Counted from the stretch's first letter, positions 27,874-37,030 are shown. The stretch: 57,973 nt of DNA from an uncultured Bacteroidales bacterium (GCA_946406195.1 CAMJJT010000011.1:1-57973), one strand, 5' to 3'. Program-made: numbers and translations. Notes: a model not told the origin generated them from the letters alone.

Positions 27874-30843
27874 TTAGAACATGATATTCAATCCGAATGT
27901 AAAATTACGGGTGAGCGGGTAGACATTGCTGTCAATACCGCTGCCGCCTACCTCAGGATCCAATCCTTTATAACGCGTGAAGGTGTACAGGTTCTGTCCG
28001 GATACCGAGAAGCGCACCTCCTCCATAAGTGCTTTCTTAGTATATTTCTTTGGAAGCGTATAACCGACCGTGATACTCTTGATACGGAGATAGTCACCGG
28101 GCTCGAGAAAGCGGTCGCTGACGCGGTTGTTCTTATTCGGATCGGAGAACACGGCACGCGGCATGGTGGTAGACGGATAATCGGGACGCCAACGGTCCAG
28201 GACCGTCGTCATCTGGTTTTGCGCCACGGACATGGCTTCCAGCGTAGCACGGTTACCATTGTAGATCTTATTGCCCGCTGCGCCCTGCAGATAGATCTCC
28301 ACATCCACGCCGAAGAACTCAAAGCGGTTATTCATCGAGAAGGTCCAACTCGGTGTAGGAGATCCGAGAATAGTACGGTCGTCTTCGTTGATCACTCCGT
28401 CGTTATTGAGGTCTTTAAACCGGATATCACCGGGTTGGGTAGAGGTGTACTGATCGCTACCGATTGTCTGGATAGCGTGATTATCCACTTCCTCCTGCGT
28501 CTGGAAGATACCATCCGTCACATAACCATAGAAAGCAGCCACAGGACAACCTACCTTATGCACATTGCAATCGAAATACATCGGTACATTGTCGTTGAGC
28601 GAGAGGATGCGGTTGTGATTGTAGGCAAAATTGACGGTAGTAGTCCAGGTGAAGTCCTTATTCTTGATATTCATCGAGTTGAGACTGACCTCTATACCCA
28701 TGTTACGCATGCGGCCGGCATTGATACTCGGTACAGCTTCGTCCGAATAACCGCTACTGATGGGCACAGACATCGGAACAAGCATATTGTTCGTATTCTT
28801 GATATACCCATCGATAGTAGCATGCAGGCGCTGGTCGAAGAGAGCCATATCCAAACCGAAGTTATATTGCTCCACTGTCTCCCAGCGCACATTGGGGTTC
28901 GGTAATATCCACGGTGCGAGACCGGGCACTTGTGTGCCGCCGAAGACATACTGCACGGTCTGCAGCTGGCTTGCATACGCGTAGTTTCCTACCGATGCCT
29001 GATTACCCGTCAAACCGTAGCCGGCACGCAGTTTGAGGTCTGTTAGCCAGAATGTTTTCTTAAACCAATGCTCCTCGCTCATACGCCATGCTATCGCTAC
29101 AGAAGGGAAGAAACCCCAGCGGTTTTTTTTCGCAAAACGACTCGATCCGTCAGCACGGAAAGTAGCGGTTAACAAGTAACGGTTATCATATCCATAAGTG
29201 ATACGACTCATGAAGGAAAGCAGCGCCCAATCGGATTTATTACCTCCCAGCGTGGGTTCCAGCAGACCATTACTGAGTTGGCGGGCTTCATCCGATATGA
29301 ATCCTTGTACAGCACCACTCATATATTCGTAGTTATTCGCCTGCATGGATGAACCGATCATGGCGGTGAAGGCATGCTTCTGATTGAATGTCTTTACGAA
29401 AGAGAGGGTGTTATCCCAAAGCCAAGTGAGGCTCTTGTCGAACGAATGGCTCAACTGCGACTCGGGTTGTGCAATCGGTTTCCAGTCATAAGCAGGAGAC
29501 CATCCTTCCGTATCCCAGCACATAAACTGCAAACCGAAAGTAGTTTTGAAAATCAACCAATCCAGCGGCTTGATTTCAGCGTACAGATTACCCAGGATAT
29601 TATACCCCTTGGTAGTGCTCTGACTTGTCTTCATCTTTCCGATCGGATTGGTGATATCGCCTACATACATCGCCAGTCCTTCCGGTCCGGCCCAACTACC
29701 GTCCTCATTATATATCGGTTGCGTAGGTAAGGCGCGCATCGTATTCTGGATGCTATATTCACCTCCGGACTTGATATCATGATTCAGACTGAGTTTATGA
29801 CCGAATTTCAACCAATCGAATAATTGCGTGTCGTGATTGAATTGCAACGTCAAACGCTTGTACGCCGTGGTCTTAATGATACCTTTTTGGTCATAGTAAG
29901 CACCGGACACATAGAAATTGGATTTCTGCGTACCACCTGAGTAACTGAGGCTATAGTTCTGGGTCGGGGCAAACTGCCATAGTGCAGACACCCAATCCGT
30001 ACCGTCTCCCAAAGCCAATGGGTCGGCATATCCGGCATATTGCGGTTGCCCAGCCGCAGCCATCATCTCGTTATGCAACGATGCAAACTGATAAGCTTTC
30101 AGCAGGGGTAAAGTGCGTTGAATCCGGTCAAAACCGAAAGAGGCCTTGAAGTTGATGTGGCCTTTCTCATTCTCACCTTTCTTGGTCGTGATGATTACTA
30201 CGCCATACGCACCGCGGCTACCGTATATAGCGGTTGCAGAAGCATCTTTGAGCACATCCACGCTCGCAACATCGTCCATGTTAATCATGTTCAGCGGCAC
30301 ATCGGTCGGTACTCCGTCTATCACGATCAAAGGTTGGGAATTATTAATACTACCTACACCGCGGATAGTGAGATTCACATTACTACCCGGTGCTCCGGAG
30401 CCCGTAACCTGCAGACCCGCTGCACGACCCTCCAAAGCCGCACCTAAAGAAGGAGCAGGTGTTTTTTGGAGATCTTTGTCGTTCACCTGTGCAATCGAAC
30501 CCGTTAAGTCACTTTTCTTCTGCACACCGTAACCGACCACCACGACTTCTTCGAGCACCTCAGTATCCTCTTTGAGGATAATTCTCATGTTCGCTGCTGC
30601 GGAAAGAGACTGCGTGGCATAGCCGACGTAACTGATTTCCAGTGTAGCACCTTCGGCAATATCTAATGTGAAGTTGCCGTCAAAGTCGGTGATGGTTCCA
30701 TTAGTCGTACCCTTCTCCAAGATACTGGCTCCGATAATGGGTTCGCCATTTTCATCCACAATCACTCCACTCACTTGCGCCCAAAGAGGAAAGACACAGG
30801 CGAGCAGGAGGAAAAGTGTAATAGGGATTGATTTTGTATTCAT
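27874..30843 (-). CDS. SusC/RagA-family TonB-dependent glycan transporter
   Basis: 989 residues. A signal peptide precedes a CarboxypepD-regulatory-like domain (VSGVIVDENGEPIIGASILEKGTTNGTITDFDG), a TonB box region (EEVVVVGYGVQKK), a plug (LTIRGVGSINNSQPLIVIDGVP) and a barrel ending TFGLNIMF. It imports oligosaccharides with SusD. It starts 5 nt after the stop of the CBM protein and leads into SusD (16 nt), in one operon from the promoter at 32118-32148. Confidence 0.95.
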   Translation of the reverse strand: MNTKSIPITLFLLLACVFPLWAQVSGVIVDENGEPIIGASILEKGTTNGTITDFDGNFTLDIAEGATLEISYVGYATQSLSAAANMRIILKEDTEVLEEVVVVGYGVQKKSDLTGSIAQVNDKDLQKTPAPSLGAALEGRAAGLQVTGSGAPGSNVNLTIRGVGSINNSQPLIVIDGVPTDVPLNMINMDDVASVDVLKDASATAIYGSRGAYGVVIITTKKGENEKGHINFKASFGFDRIQRTLPLLKAYQFASLHNEMMAAAGQPQYAGYADPLALGDGTDWVSALWQFAPTQNYSLSYSGGTQKSNFYVSGAYYDQKGIIKTTAYKRLTLQFNHDTQLFDWLKFGHKLSLNHDIKSGGEYSIQNTMRALPTQPIYNEDGSWAGPEGLAMYVGDITNPIGKMKTSQSTTKGYNILGNLYAEIKPLDWLIFKTTFGLQFMCWDTEGWSPAYDWKPIAQPESQLSHSFDKSLTWLWDNTLSFVKTFNQKHAFTAMIGSSMQANNYEYMSGAVQGFISDEARQLSNGLLEPTLGGNKSDWALLSFMSRITYGYDNRYLLTATFRADGSSRFAKKNRWGFFPSVAIAWRMSEEHWFKKTFWLTDLKLRAGYGLTGNQASVGNYAYASQLQTVQYVFGGTQVPGLAPWILPNPNVRWETVEQYNFGLDMALFDQRLHATIDGYIKNTNNMLVPMSVPISSGYSDEAVPSINAGRMRNMGIEVSLNSMNIKNKDFTWTTTVNFAYNHNRILSLNDNVPMYFDCNVHKVGCPVAAFYGYVTDGIFQTQEEVDNHAIQTIGSDQYTSTQPGDIRFKDLNNDGVINEDDRTILGSPTPSWTFSMNNRFEFFGVDVEIYLQGAAGNKIYNGNRATLEAMSVAQNQMTTVLDRWRPDYPSTTMPRAVFSDPNKNNRVSDRFLEPGDYLRIKSITVGYTLPKKYTKKALMEEVRFSVSGQNLYTFTRYKGLDPEVGGSGIDSNVYPLTRNFTFGLNIMF

Positions 30844-30848
30844 AACGC

Positions 30849-32081
30849 TTAATAGACAATAATCTTCTCCGTTTCAGTACCATTCACCAAGATATAGATA
30901 CCTTTCGAGAGATTATCGGTTACATTTTCATTTGTCGGAAGAGTCATGCGAAGCATACCCGTCAAATCATAGATACGAATGACGCCGTCCGCAGCCACCA
31001 TACTGATACCTTCTCCGGCATCTTCTTCTGATACAAGCTTCATCTGTTTCAAGTCCACAGTAAGTGTAACATTTGCCGCCGAAGCAATGAATTTCTTATC
31101 TTCCGCTCCTAATTTCTCCAGTTCATATTCTCCGGTCGCTGCTATCTCTTGCCCTGCTACCGTAGCACCATAAGCCGTTTTGCCGAAGTCTTTCTCCGCA
31201 AAGAACTTCATCTCACCTTCGCTCAGCGAGCCCGACCATGTAAAAATACCTTCTCCGGAAGCCGTCATCTCTTTAGCGTTATCATCCCAACTCCATCCGC
31301 CCACAGCAGGACCGATGATATACAAATGTTCCGGGTAATAGGATAGCATCATCGAGCCCGTTACAGCATTGACCGTCACTTTGTAATCTGTAGCATCTGC
31401 CAATGTCACAGCGAACTTCTTATCCGAATCATCAAAAGTGGCAATAGTATAGACTCCGGAGCCGTTCACCGGATCATTTGCTAACGTTGCACCATAACCG
31501 GCACCCCAATCTTTCTGGTGAAGGAATTTCAATTCGCCGGTATTGAGCGTGAGTACTTGTTCGAATATTCCGGAATTGAAGGCGCTCTCCCTCATCTCGA
31601 TTGCGTTATTCACCGTCCAACCTGCTGTTGTAGCGGAACCGATAGCATAAATAACCTCCGGATAAGAGGTATTAAATCCTTTATCTGCCATCCCGGAACC
31701 ATCAGCTACGGTCAGTTGTGGCGTTGCACCGGACATATCAATCGTGAGTACGTAGCGTCCCGCAGCGACCGCAAACTTATTATCCGGATCTGCATTTTTA
31801 GAACGAAGAGCCAAATCAACAGTACCAATAGACAGTGCGGTATTATCCGTAGCAGGGCCATACGATGGCAACCAATCATGATGTGTCACGAACTTGAGCG
31901 CACCGGTATTCAAGTCACCGACCCACTCATACACACCATCCGATGCCGGCACCATCAGCGCAGCATTGTCCAAAGACCATCCACCCGGTGTCGCATCACC
32001 AATCAGATAAATACGATCTGCGAAACACGGAGCGACTGCCAACATCACAGTCAGTACCAAAGAAAGAAAATGTGTTTTCAT
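30849..32081 (-). CDS. CBM-repeat surface protein with type IX secretion tail
   Basis: 411 residues from MKTHFLSLVLTVMLAVAPCFA (start 32081; an earlier in-frame ATG at 32120 lies at the promoter). Three SusF-like units follow (IYLIGDATPGGWSLD, IYAIGSATTAGWTV, LYIIGPAVGGWSWD). The C-terminus (GVIRIYDLTGMLRM ... LSKGIYILVNGTETEKIIVY) is a typical type A sorting domain for the type IX secretion system, which differs from the lipid-anchored SusE/F. It is the first gene of the locus and probably binds alpha-glucan outside the cell. Confidence 0.85.
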   Translation of the reverse strand: MKTHFLSLVLTVMLAVAPCFADRIYLIGDATPGGWSLDNAALMVPASDGVYEWVGDLNTGALKFVTHHDWLPSYGPATDNTALSIGTVDLALRSKNADPDNKFAVAAGRYVLTIDMSGATPQLTVADGSGMADKGFNTSYPEVIYAIGSATTAGWTVNNAIEMRESAFNSGIFEQVLTLNTGELKFLHQKDWGAGYGATLANDPVNGSGVYTIATFDDSDKKFAVTLADATDYKVTVNAVTGSMMLSYYPEHLYIIGPAVGGWSWDDNAKEMTASGEGIFTWSGSLSEGEMKFFAEKDFGKTAYGATVAGQEIAATGEYELEKLGAEDKKFIASAANVTLTVDLKQMKLVSEEDAGEGISMVAADGVIRIYDLTGMLRMTLPTNENVTDNLSKGIYILVNGTETEKIIVY

Positions 32082-32117
32082 AAGCATAACTTTTAGATTA
32101 AAATTGATTCGACGATG

Positions 32118-32148
32118 CAAAATTACTGCTTTTTGCGAATATACACAA
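32118..32148 (-). promoter_or_regulatory. Promoter of the alpha-glucan operon
   Basis: On the minus strand, TTG (32146-32148), 20 nt, TAATTTTG (32118-32125), about 37 nt upstream of the CBM-protein ATG. The activator is probably the SusR-like protein encoded upstream. Confidence 0.75.
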
Positions 32149-32172
32149 GAGCACGCTCGTAAAAAGTAGTAA

Positions 32173-32207
32173 AAACGAGCCGCAAATTTTCTATAAGCAG
32201 CTCGTTT
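32173..32207 (-). terminator. Terminator of the SusR-like gene
   Basis: An 8-bp stem AAACGAGC/GCTCGTTT (32173-32180 and 32200-32207) with a T-run on the minus strand, 30 nt after the stop at 32237. Confidence 0.65.
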
Positions 32208-32236
32208 AAAGGCATTTAATAAAAATCAGACGCTTA

Positions 32237-33769
32237 TCACAAAGTAGCGACTTTTTGCTCAAATTCGTCACGATTTCCCTTTGCTAAATTGCGCATACGG
32301 GTGCGAGAATTATAGATAGTAGAGAGCGAATAGCGCAAGAACGAGGCAATCTGTGTACTATCGGTGATCCCCAAACGAATGCAACACAACACACGCAGAT
32401 CGGTATTGAGTTTTTCGCCTTCTTTGACACGGAATTCCGTGCCATCCACCAGCAGGTCCTTCACTTTATCCACAAAGTCAGGGAAAATAGCCAGAAAAGC
32501 CTCATCGAAATCCTGGTAGAAGGTATTGAGTTGGGTTTGGGTAAACCGTTGGGATGCAATCTCCGTCTGCACACGCTTGGTATCGCCACTTTTTATGGAC
32601 TGATTCAGTGTCCTTCGCCAATTATCGAAACGCTCAATGAGTAACGAAGCCATCTCCATATAGTGACCGATATAGACCGTTTTAATCTGATTGCTTTTCT
32701 CCAACTGCCTACGCTTGCGTGCACTATAAATAAGGAACAAGCTTAACAAACCTGCCAGCATGGTAATGCTGATAATCAAGCCATATAACATTCTAGCTCG
32801 TATGACCTCTTGCCGCTGATGGGCTTGCTCTACAATAGGATAGATGGTACTGATCTCGAAAGAACGGCTGCGCATATTGCTCTCGTTCGCATCTTTGATG
32901 GCACACGCCATATAGTGATAGGCGTGCTCTATATCACCTTCATAATAGAGCAACTCGGCTAGTTCCCGCAAGGCGATATATTCCCGGACAGCCCCTTTCA
33001 AGTCCACAGAGGCGGAGATGATCAGTTGCAGTTTTTCTTCCGCACGATTCCCCAAAGCCCGGTATATCTGCGCCCTGGTGATAGCTAAGAGCCCCACCTG
33101 ATTAGCCTCAATACCGATCGTTGATTCATAGTTTTCCAACAATGCGAGTGCTTCATCGTACAACCCATCGGCATAGAGTGCATCCGCACGCACCAGTTCA
33201 TGTATAAAACTCCCCTTCTCTTCCACCCGCATAATGGAATCGCGGTAATCTTGCGTTAACTGATGATACCGTTTTTTCTCCGAATCAGTAATCGAGAAAT
33301 CCTCCATCAGACCATAAAGCGTCCGGCGCAAATGATAGTGATAAGGCTGATAGGCAGGTTCAATGGGAAAAGCCGATACGGAATCCAGGCACAGCACTGC
33401 TTCGTGATACATACCGGAACGCATCAGCACCTCCGCCTTATTCATCCTGGCAGTCTGCATGTATCTCCTGTTAGCCAATCGGGAAGCCAACTCCACACGC
33501 TCCTGCACATACACATATTGGGAATCAAGATTAAAACCGCGGTACATATCAAAGAATTGACCGCAGTAGCCAAAACGCTCCTCATCCGTCATCTGATCGG
33601 AATGATATTCCGCACGGATCGAATCCAACCGCGCCTGATATTGCTCCTGAACAGCCTGATGATTTTTTATCAGCGCATCTAATTCGTCCAGCGAAGAATC
33701 CTGTTTGCCACATGCCACCAATAGTAAAAGAGCGAAGAACAATACACTATGTCTAATCGAGATACACAT
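32237..33769 (-). CDS. SusR-like membrane-spanning transcriptional regulator (TPR, DUF6377 type)
   Basis: 511 residues from the ATG at 33769 (an upstream in-frame ATG lies beyond the promoter). A lipobox-like signal (FALLLLVACGKQ) leads to a periplasmic TPR-like helical domain, a transmembrane helix near residue 330-350 (MLYGLIISITMLAGLLSLFLIY), a coiled coil, and a C-terminal helix-turn-helix (CIRLGITDSTQIASFLRYSLSTIYNSRTRMRN). This is the layout of SusR, which senses maltose-type sugars and activates the sus operon. Its place next to the SusCD operon supports local control. Ligand is not shown. Confidence 0.85.
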   Translation of the reverse strand: MCISIRHSVLFFALLLLVACGKQDSSLDELDALIKNHQAVQEQYQARLDSIRAEYHSDQMTDEERFGYCGQFFDMYRGFNLDSQYVYVQERVELASRLANRRYMQTARMNKAEVLMRSGMYHEAVLCLDSVSAFPIEPAYQPYHYHLRRTLYGLMEDFSITDSEKKRYHQLTQDYRDSIMRVEEKGSFIHELVRADALYADGLYDEALALLENYESTIGIEANQVGLLAITRAQIYRALGNRAEEKLQLIISASVDLKGAVREYIALRELAELLYYEGDIEHAYHYMACAIKDANESNMRSRSFEISTIYPIVEQAHQRQEVIRARMLYGLIISITMLAGLLSLFLIYSARKRRQLEKSNQIKTVYIGHYMEMASLLIERFDNWRRTLNQSIKSGDTKRVQTEIASQRFTQTQLNTFYQDFDEAFLAIFPDFVDKVKDLLVDGTEFRVKEGEKLNTDLRVLCCIRLGITDSTQIASFLRYSLSTIYNSRTRMRNLAKGNRDEFEQKVATL

Positions 33770-33789
33770 TTTTTTCCCTTTTTCGGCTG

Positions 33790-33820
33790 CAAAGGTACGA
33801 AAAAATCCGCATATACGCAA
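33790..33820 (-). promoter_or_regulatory. Promoter of the SusR-like gene
   Basis: On the minus strand, TTG (33818-33820), 20 nt, TACCTTTG (33790-33797). It sets the start at 33769. Confidence 0.78.
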
Positions 33821-33970
33821 GAGAAAAATGCAGATTTATATGAAATGCCGTCAACTAGACGACGTAATTAGAAGAAACAGAGAACGTCTGCACCGCGAGA
33901 CATCATCTAAACGGCTAAAGAAGCCCAAGGGTAGCGCAAGGGTAGCCAAATGAGGGGAAGAGGAGGGATA

Positions 33971-33994
33971 AAAAAAACGCCCCGGAGGACGTTT
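33971..33994 (-). terminator. Terminator beyond the outer aspS-tail core
   Basis: An 8-bp stem AAACGTCC/GGGCGTTT with loop TCCG and a T-run on the minus strand. It resembles the terminator now behind aspS (55503-55530, CC-rich stem with a 4-nt loop). This fits the idea that it was the original aspS terminator before island insertion. Confidence 0.7.
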
Positions 33995-34012
33995 TCTTAT
34001 TGAGCGGGTTCG

Positions 34013-34030
34013 TTAAGGAGCGACGCGGTT
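34013..34030 (-). repeat. Outer att-like core: last 18 bp of aspS
   Basis: TTAAGGAGCGACGCGGTT is identical to 55535-55552, the stop codon and the last five codons (NRVAP) of aspS. The match stops exactly after 18 bp. It marks the left end of the 21.5-kb island. Confidence 0.75.
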
Positions 34031-34039
34031 TTATACATA

Positions 34040-35302
34040 TTAGAGAATAGCAGAGAGTTCCCATGGGAAGATGTGCTCTATGCCATTATTGTTCGGGAAG
34101 CGGATTTCATCCAACGAGATGACTACTTTGCGATACTGGTCAGATATTTTCAGCAAAGGAGCGTATTCGCGTTGAGCTGTTTCCTCATTACTTGCCATCT
34201 CCCAACATACCTGCACGTAGATTTTCTGTTCTCCTTTGATTGCAACAAAATCCACCTCTGATGTCCCTTGTACTCCAACATAGGGTTGCCACCCATTGCG
34301 GCGCAAGTCCAGATAGATAGCATTCTCCAACAAATTGCCGAAACCATACGCGAAACCACGATAGAGATAGTTATAGTATGCGAGGTCATTGCTGTAATAC
34401 TTGGCATTACCTGTCAAGATTTCCTTGCCCGCTATATGGAAACGCTCAGCTTTGTGCATAAGGAAGGCTTTACCGAGATACGATACATAAGAAGATAGCG
34501 TTTCATAATTGGTCTTTCGTCCGAGCGATTGGAAATAGTTAACGATATTGGAGATGGATGTTAGTCGTCCTGCATTATTGACCAAATATCGGAACAGGTC
34601 TTCCAATAATTGCGGGTCTTTGACATTGTATCGCCGCACGATGTCACGCAACATAACTGTATCTTTGACAGCCGCCACATAATTCCGGCGCATGTCTTCT
34701 GTATGGAGATAAAAGAGCTCCGGCAACATTCCCATTTGCAGGAAATGGAGATAGTTCTCGCGGTTCATCGGAAGATTCTCCATCATTGCATATTCATGGA
34801 AGCTATATGGCAGTATTTCAAACTCCACATATCGTCCTGATAACAATGTCGCCAATTCTCCCGATAATAAGTCAGAATTAGAACCGCTGATGAAGATTTC
34901 TTGCGGCTCAACAAAATCCTGCGAGTGGGAATTGACGAACTGCTCCCATTGGAGCACATGCTGCACCTCATCAATGAATAGATATACTTTCCCGTTTGGC
35001 TGAAGGACAGAACGATATTCTTGATATAGTTGTTGTAAATCGTCAGCTGTTTTGACATCCCCAAACTCAATATATTCCTTATTGATATATAAGATGTTTT
35101 GAGCCGGGACTCCATCATCCATCAGACGTTTTGCCAACTGACGCAACACAAAACTCTTGCCAGCACGACGTTGACCTATAAGCACCTTGACGAGACGATT
35201 GCCCGTTGCAGAGTGAATTTTATCTGTGTAATTGGTGCGTAGGAATCCCAACTCCAGCACATTTCCGTCCCATAGGTTGTACTTGCGAATTTGATCTAAC
35301 AT
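34040..35302 (-). CDS. AAA+ ATPase with DUF4143-type C-terminus
   Basis: 420 residues from the ATG at 35302 (the GTG at 35326 is at the predicted transcription start). The Walker A motif is GQRRAGKSFVLRQLAK and Walker B is KVYLFIDEVQHV; an arginine-finger region and a C-terminal nuclease-like DUF4143 domain (EVDFVAIKGEQKIYVQVCWE) follow. Such proteins are frequent, scattered and mobile in Bacteroidales, often suggested as defence or toxin-type genes, but function is unproven. It has its own promoter and lies between two copies of the aspS tail, as a separate islet. Confidence 0.8.
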   Translation of the reverse strand: MLDQIRKYNLWDGNVLELGFLRTNYTDKIHSATGNRLVKVLIGQRRAGKSFVLRQLAKRLMDDGVPAQNILYINKEYIEFGDVKTADDLQQLYQEYRSVLQPNGKVYLFIDEVQHVLQWEQFVNSHSQDFVEPQEIFISGSNSDLLSGELATLLSGRYVEFEILPYSFHEYAMMENLPMNRENYLHFLQMGMLPELFYLHTEDMRRNYVAAVKDTVMLRDIVRRYNVKDPQLLEDLFRYLVNNAGRLTSISNIVNYFQSLGRKTNYETLSSYVSYLGKAFLMHKAERFHIAGKEILTGNAKYYSNDLAYYNYLYRGFAYGFGNLLENAIYLDLRRNGWQPYVGVQGTSEVDFVAIKGEQKIYVQVCWEMASNEETAQREYAPLLKISDQYRKVVISLDEIRFPNNNGIEHIFPWELSAIL

Positions 35303-35328
35303 AGCATATCTTCGATTAAAATTCACTG

Positions 35329-35359
35329 CAAAGGTACTACATTTTTTTCAAATACACAA
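35329..35359 (-). promoter_or_regulatory. Promoter of the AAA+ ATPase gene
   Basis: On the minus strand, TTG (35357-35359), 20 nt, TACCTTTG (35329-35336). Confidence 0.75.
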
Positions 35360-35447
35360 GAAAATTTATAAAAATCTTTATATTTTTTCAAATACAATAG
35401 AAAAATTCAAAGCGCAGGGGTAGCCGTCGCGTCCGTTGGGGTCCCCG

Positions 35448-35482
35448 AAAAACGACAAACCCTCCTGCCCGGAGGGTTTGTC
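35448..35482 (-). terminator. Strong terminator behind the inner aspS tail
   Basis: A 12-bp perfect stem GACAAACCCTCC/GGAGGGTTTGTC (35454-35482) with a 5-nt loop, followed on the minus strand by GTTTTTC. Confidence 0.85.
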
Positions 35483-35510
35483 ATATTAAGTTATGCGGCG
35501 GTGCCCCACG

Positions 35511-35711
35511 TTAAGGAGCCACACGATTGATATCTCTCGGGAACATCGAACATTCCTTGACGTTGGCGATGCCGAGGAAGCAGGCGGTGATGCGCTCCAA
35601 GCCGATGGCGAAGCCACCGTGAGGGGGCATGCCGTTGCGGAAGGTGTCGAGGTAGAAACGGAAAGCATCCGGATTCATGCCACGACGGAGCATCTTCTCG
35701 CGGTAGTCGGC
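35511..35711 (-). pseudogene. Displaced 3' fragment of an aspS gene (minus strand)
   Basis: About 200 bp encode ADYREKMLRRGMNPDAF and onward to the natural aspS end (RDINRVAP). At the protein level it is almost identical to residues near the C-terminus of the intact aspS, with one visible change (His to Arg after DAF). The DNA differs at many synonymous sites, so it comes from another aspS allele rather than a recent copy. The match stops abruptly after AGTCGGCT (35711). It has no start codon context of its own, but the promoter at 36116 reads towards it. Confidence 0.85.
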
Positions 35712-35765
35712 TGCTCTGTCCGCACCTCTGTGCCTCCGCTCTCTGCTCTCCGCTCTGTCCCTCCC

Positions 35766-35846
35766 GCGCGCCGCAGGCGCGCATACCGCGCACCCCGCAT
35801 GGCTATTCCGCGCCCGATAGGGCGCATCCGTGTCAGCCGCAAGGCT
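35766..35846 (+). repeat. Triple-hairpin element, copy 1
   Basis: Three perfect hairpins in 81 nt: GCGCGCC/GGCGCGC with loop GCA, GCGCCC/GGGCGC with loop GATA, and AGCC/GGCT with loop GCAA. In this copy an outer CCCTCCC (35759-35765) can pair with GGGAGGG (35852-35858), closing a four-way junction. Confidence 0.75.
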
Positions 35847-36590
35847 ATCGTGGGAGGGCGTTAGTATAGCGTCGACATGGGATGGGAATGCGATGTCCTA
35901 TGCGAGGGAATGCGTTGGTTGTGCGCGGTACGCAGAAGAATATCTGTCTGTCTTTATAAAAAAGAACTGAACTGAACCCTTCGCGTGCGATGCGCGCACG
36001 TGTCGCTTCTTAAAAAAGAAATCGTCCCTTTGTGTTTGTATTACAATGTGCACTTTAATAGGTCTATAGGTCTCCGTGCTCAATCGCGGTAGCACCTTTA
36101 AACCTTAACCGGGTGCAAAGGTACAACTTTTTCGCGAGATATGCAAGTTTTTAGAGAGAAAAGTAGAGAAAGAAGGCAAAAATTCGCAGATAAGGGTTGG
36201 TACGCGTGCGCGTGTGACATTTATTAGGCAGTTACGCGTGCGCGTGAGGGTGCGTATTCGCAATGGTAAACCACATTCCGGTGAACGGAATGTACCCACT
36301 AATAGCCAAATAAGGGAGTGCGTGTGTAAATGATTTTACACAGGCACGATACACCACCGGAGGTAGATGCCCCCTGAAAAGATATAGAGAAGAATAAAGA
36401 AGGGTTCAGTTCAGAAAGATAAAGACAGACAGATATGATGGTGGGTAGTGGGATGATGGGGGTTGGATAGCGTGGTGTGGGTTGGTAAGGGTTTGTCATG
36501 GGGTTGGTTGGAGCTTGGTAGTTGCGTTGCTGTGGGTTGGTAGGTGGGTAGAAGATGGGAGGTAAGGGGTTGGTATGGGATGTGAAAGAT
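35847..36590. other. Noncoding mosaic between two inverted aspS-tail modules
   Basis: No convincing gene. A canonical minus-strand promoter (TTG at 36144-36146, 20 nt, TACCTTTG at 36116-36123) reads left through the triple-hairpin element into the aspS fragment and its terminator. The words ATATCTGTCTGTCTTTAT and GAACTGAACCCTTC occur near 35930-35975 and, inverted, near 36397-36436. ACGCGTGCGCGTG occurs twice near 36211-36245. CATTCCG/CGGAATG forms a hairpin near 36278. 36438-36590 is a G-rich low-complexity tract. Confidence 0.55.
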
Positions 36591-36671
36591 AGCCTTGCGG
36601 CTGACACGGATGCGCCCTATCGGGCGCGGATATGCCATGCGGGGCGGGAGATATGCGCGCCTGCGGCGCGC
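36591..36671 (-). repeat. Triple-hairpin element, copy 2 (inverted)
   Basis: The same three hairpins and the same 81-nt length as 35766-35846, on the other strand. The stems are at 36591-36602, 36612-36627 and 36655-36671. The flanks differ, and the outer closing stem of copy 1 is absent. Confidence 0.75.
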
Positions 36672-36690
36672 GGGAGGGACGGGAGAGAGA

Positions 36691-36814
36691 CGGCATGCCC
36701 CCTCACGGCGGCTTCGCCATCGGCCTGGAGCGCATCACGGCATGTTTCTTGGGTATCGCAAATGTGAAGGAATGCTCGATGTTTCCAAGAGATATCAACA
36801 GGGTTGCACCCTGA
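36691..36814 (+). pseudogene. Third aspS 3' fragment (plus strand)
   Basis: Reads GMPPHGGFAIGLERITACF and on to the natural end NRVAP plus a TGA stop. It encodes the last about 40 residues of AspRS, but in the opposite direction to aspS itself and with many synonymous differences. It adjoins triple-hairpin copy 2 at its 5' side, as the minus-strand fragment adjoins copy 1. Confidence 0.85.
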
Positions 36815-37030
36815 GAAAAATTGGGGGGAAAGAAAAAATCGTCAAACACAGCCGTGAGTGAAACGAACACCTTTCGCGGACACTACCCTCGTACGTGTAC
36901 CTAAACCTCGTTCAGGTAGTAAGTGCTCGGGTGTGCTCCGCTCTCCCCAAAAATTGAAAATGTTTTGGGGGCCCCACAGTCGTGCGTCTTGACGCACTCC
37001 TTATTAAGGGGGAAAGAAAAAATCGAAAAT
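36815..37030. other. Noncoding stretch with short direct repeats
   Basis: The 18-mer GGGGGAAAGAAAAAATCG occurs at 36824-36841 and again at 37008-37025. 36937-36979 resembles 39403-39445, both holding a GCTCCGCTCTCCCC word and a GGGG(T/C)CCC palindrome. No gene is seen. Confidence 0.5.

Noticed and set aside
33828..33953. Small plus-strand ORF before the island (ends GSARVAK)
   Set aside because: Basic and short, overlapping the SusR-like promoter. It might be a recombinase remnant, but there is no catalytic motif to support this.
35491..36861. Many open frames in the GC-rich noncoding mosaic
   Set aside because: They are frames of the triple-hairpin element and aspS tails read in wrong phases; their proline- and arginine-rich translations are artefacts of GC-rich DNA.
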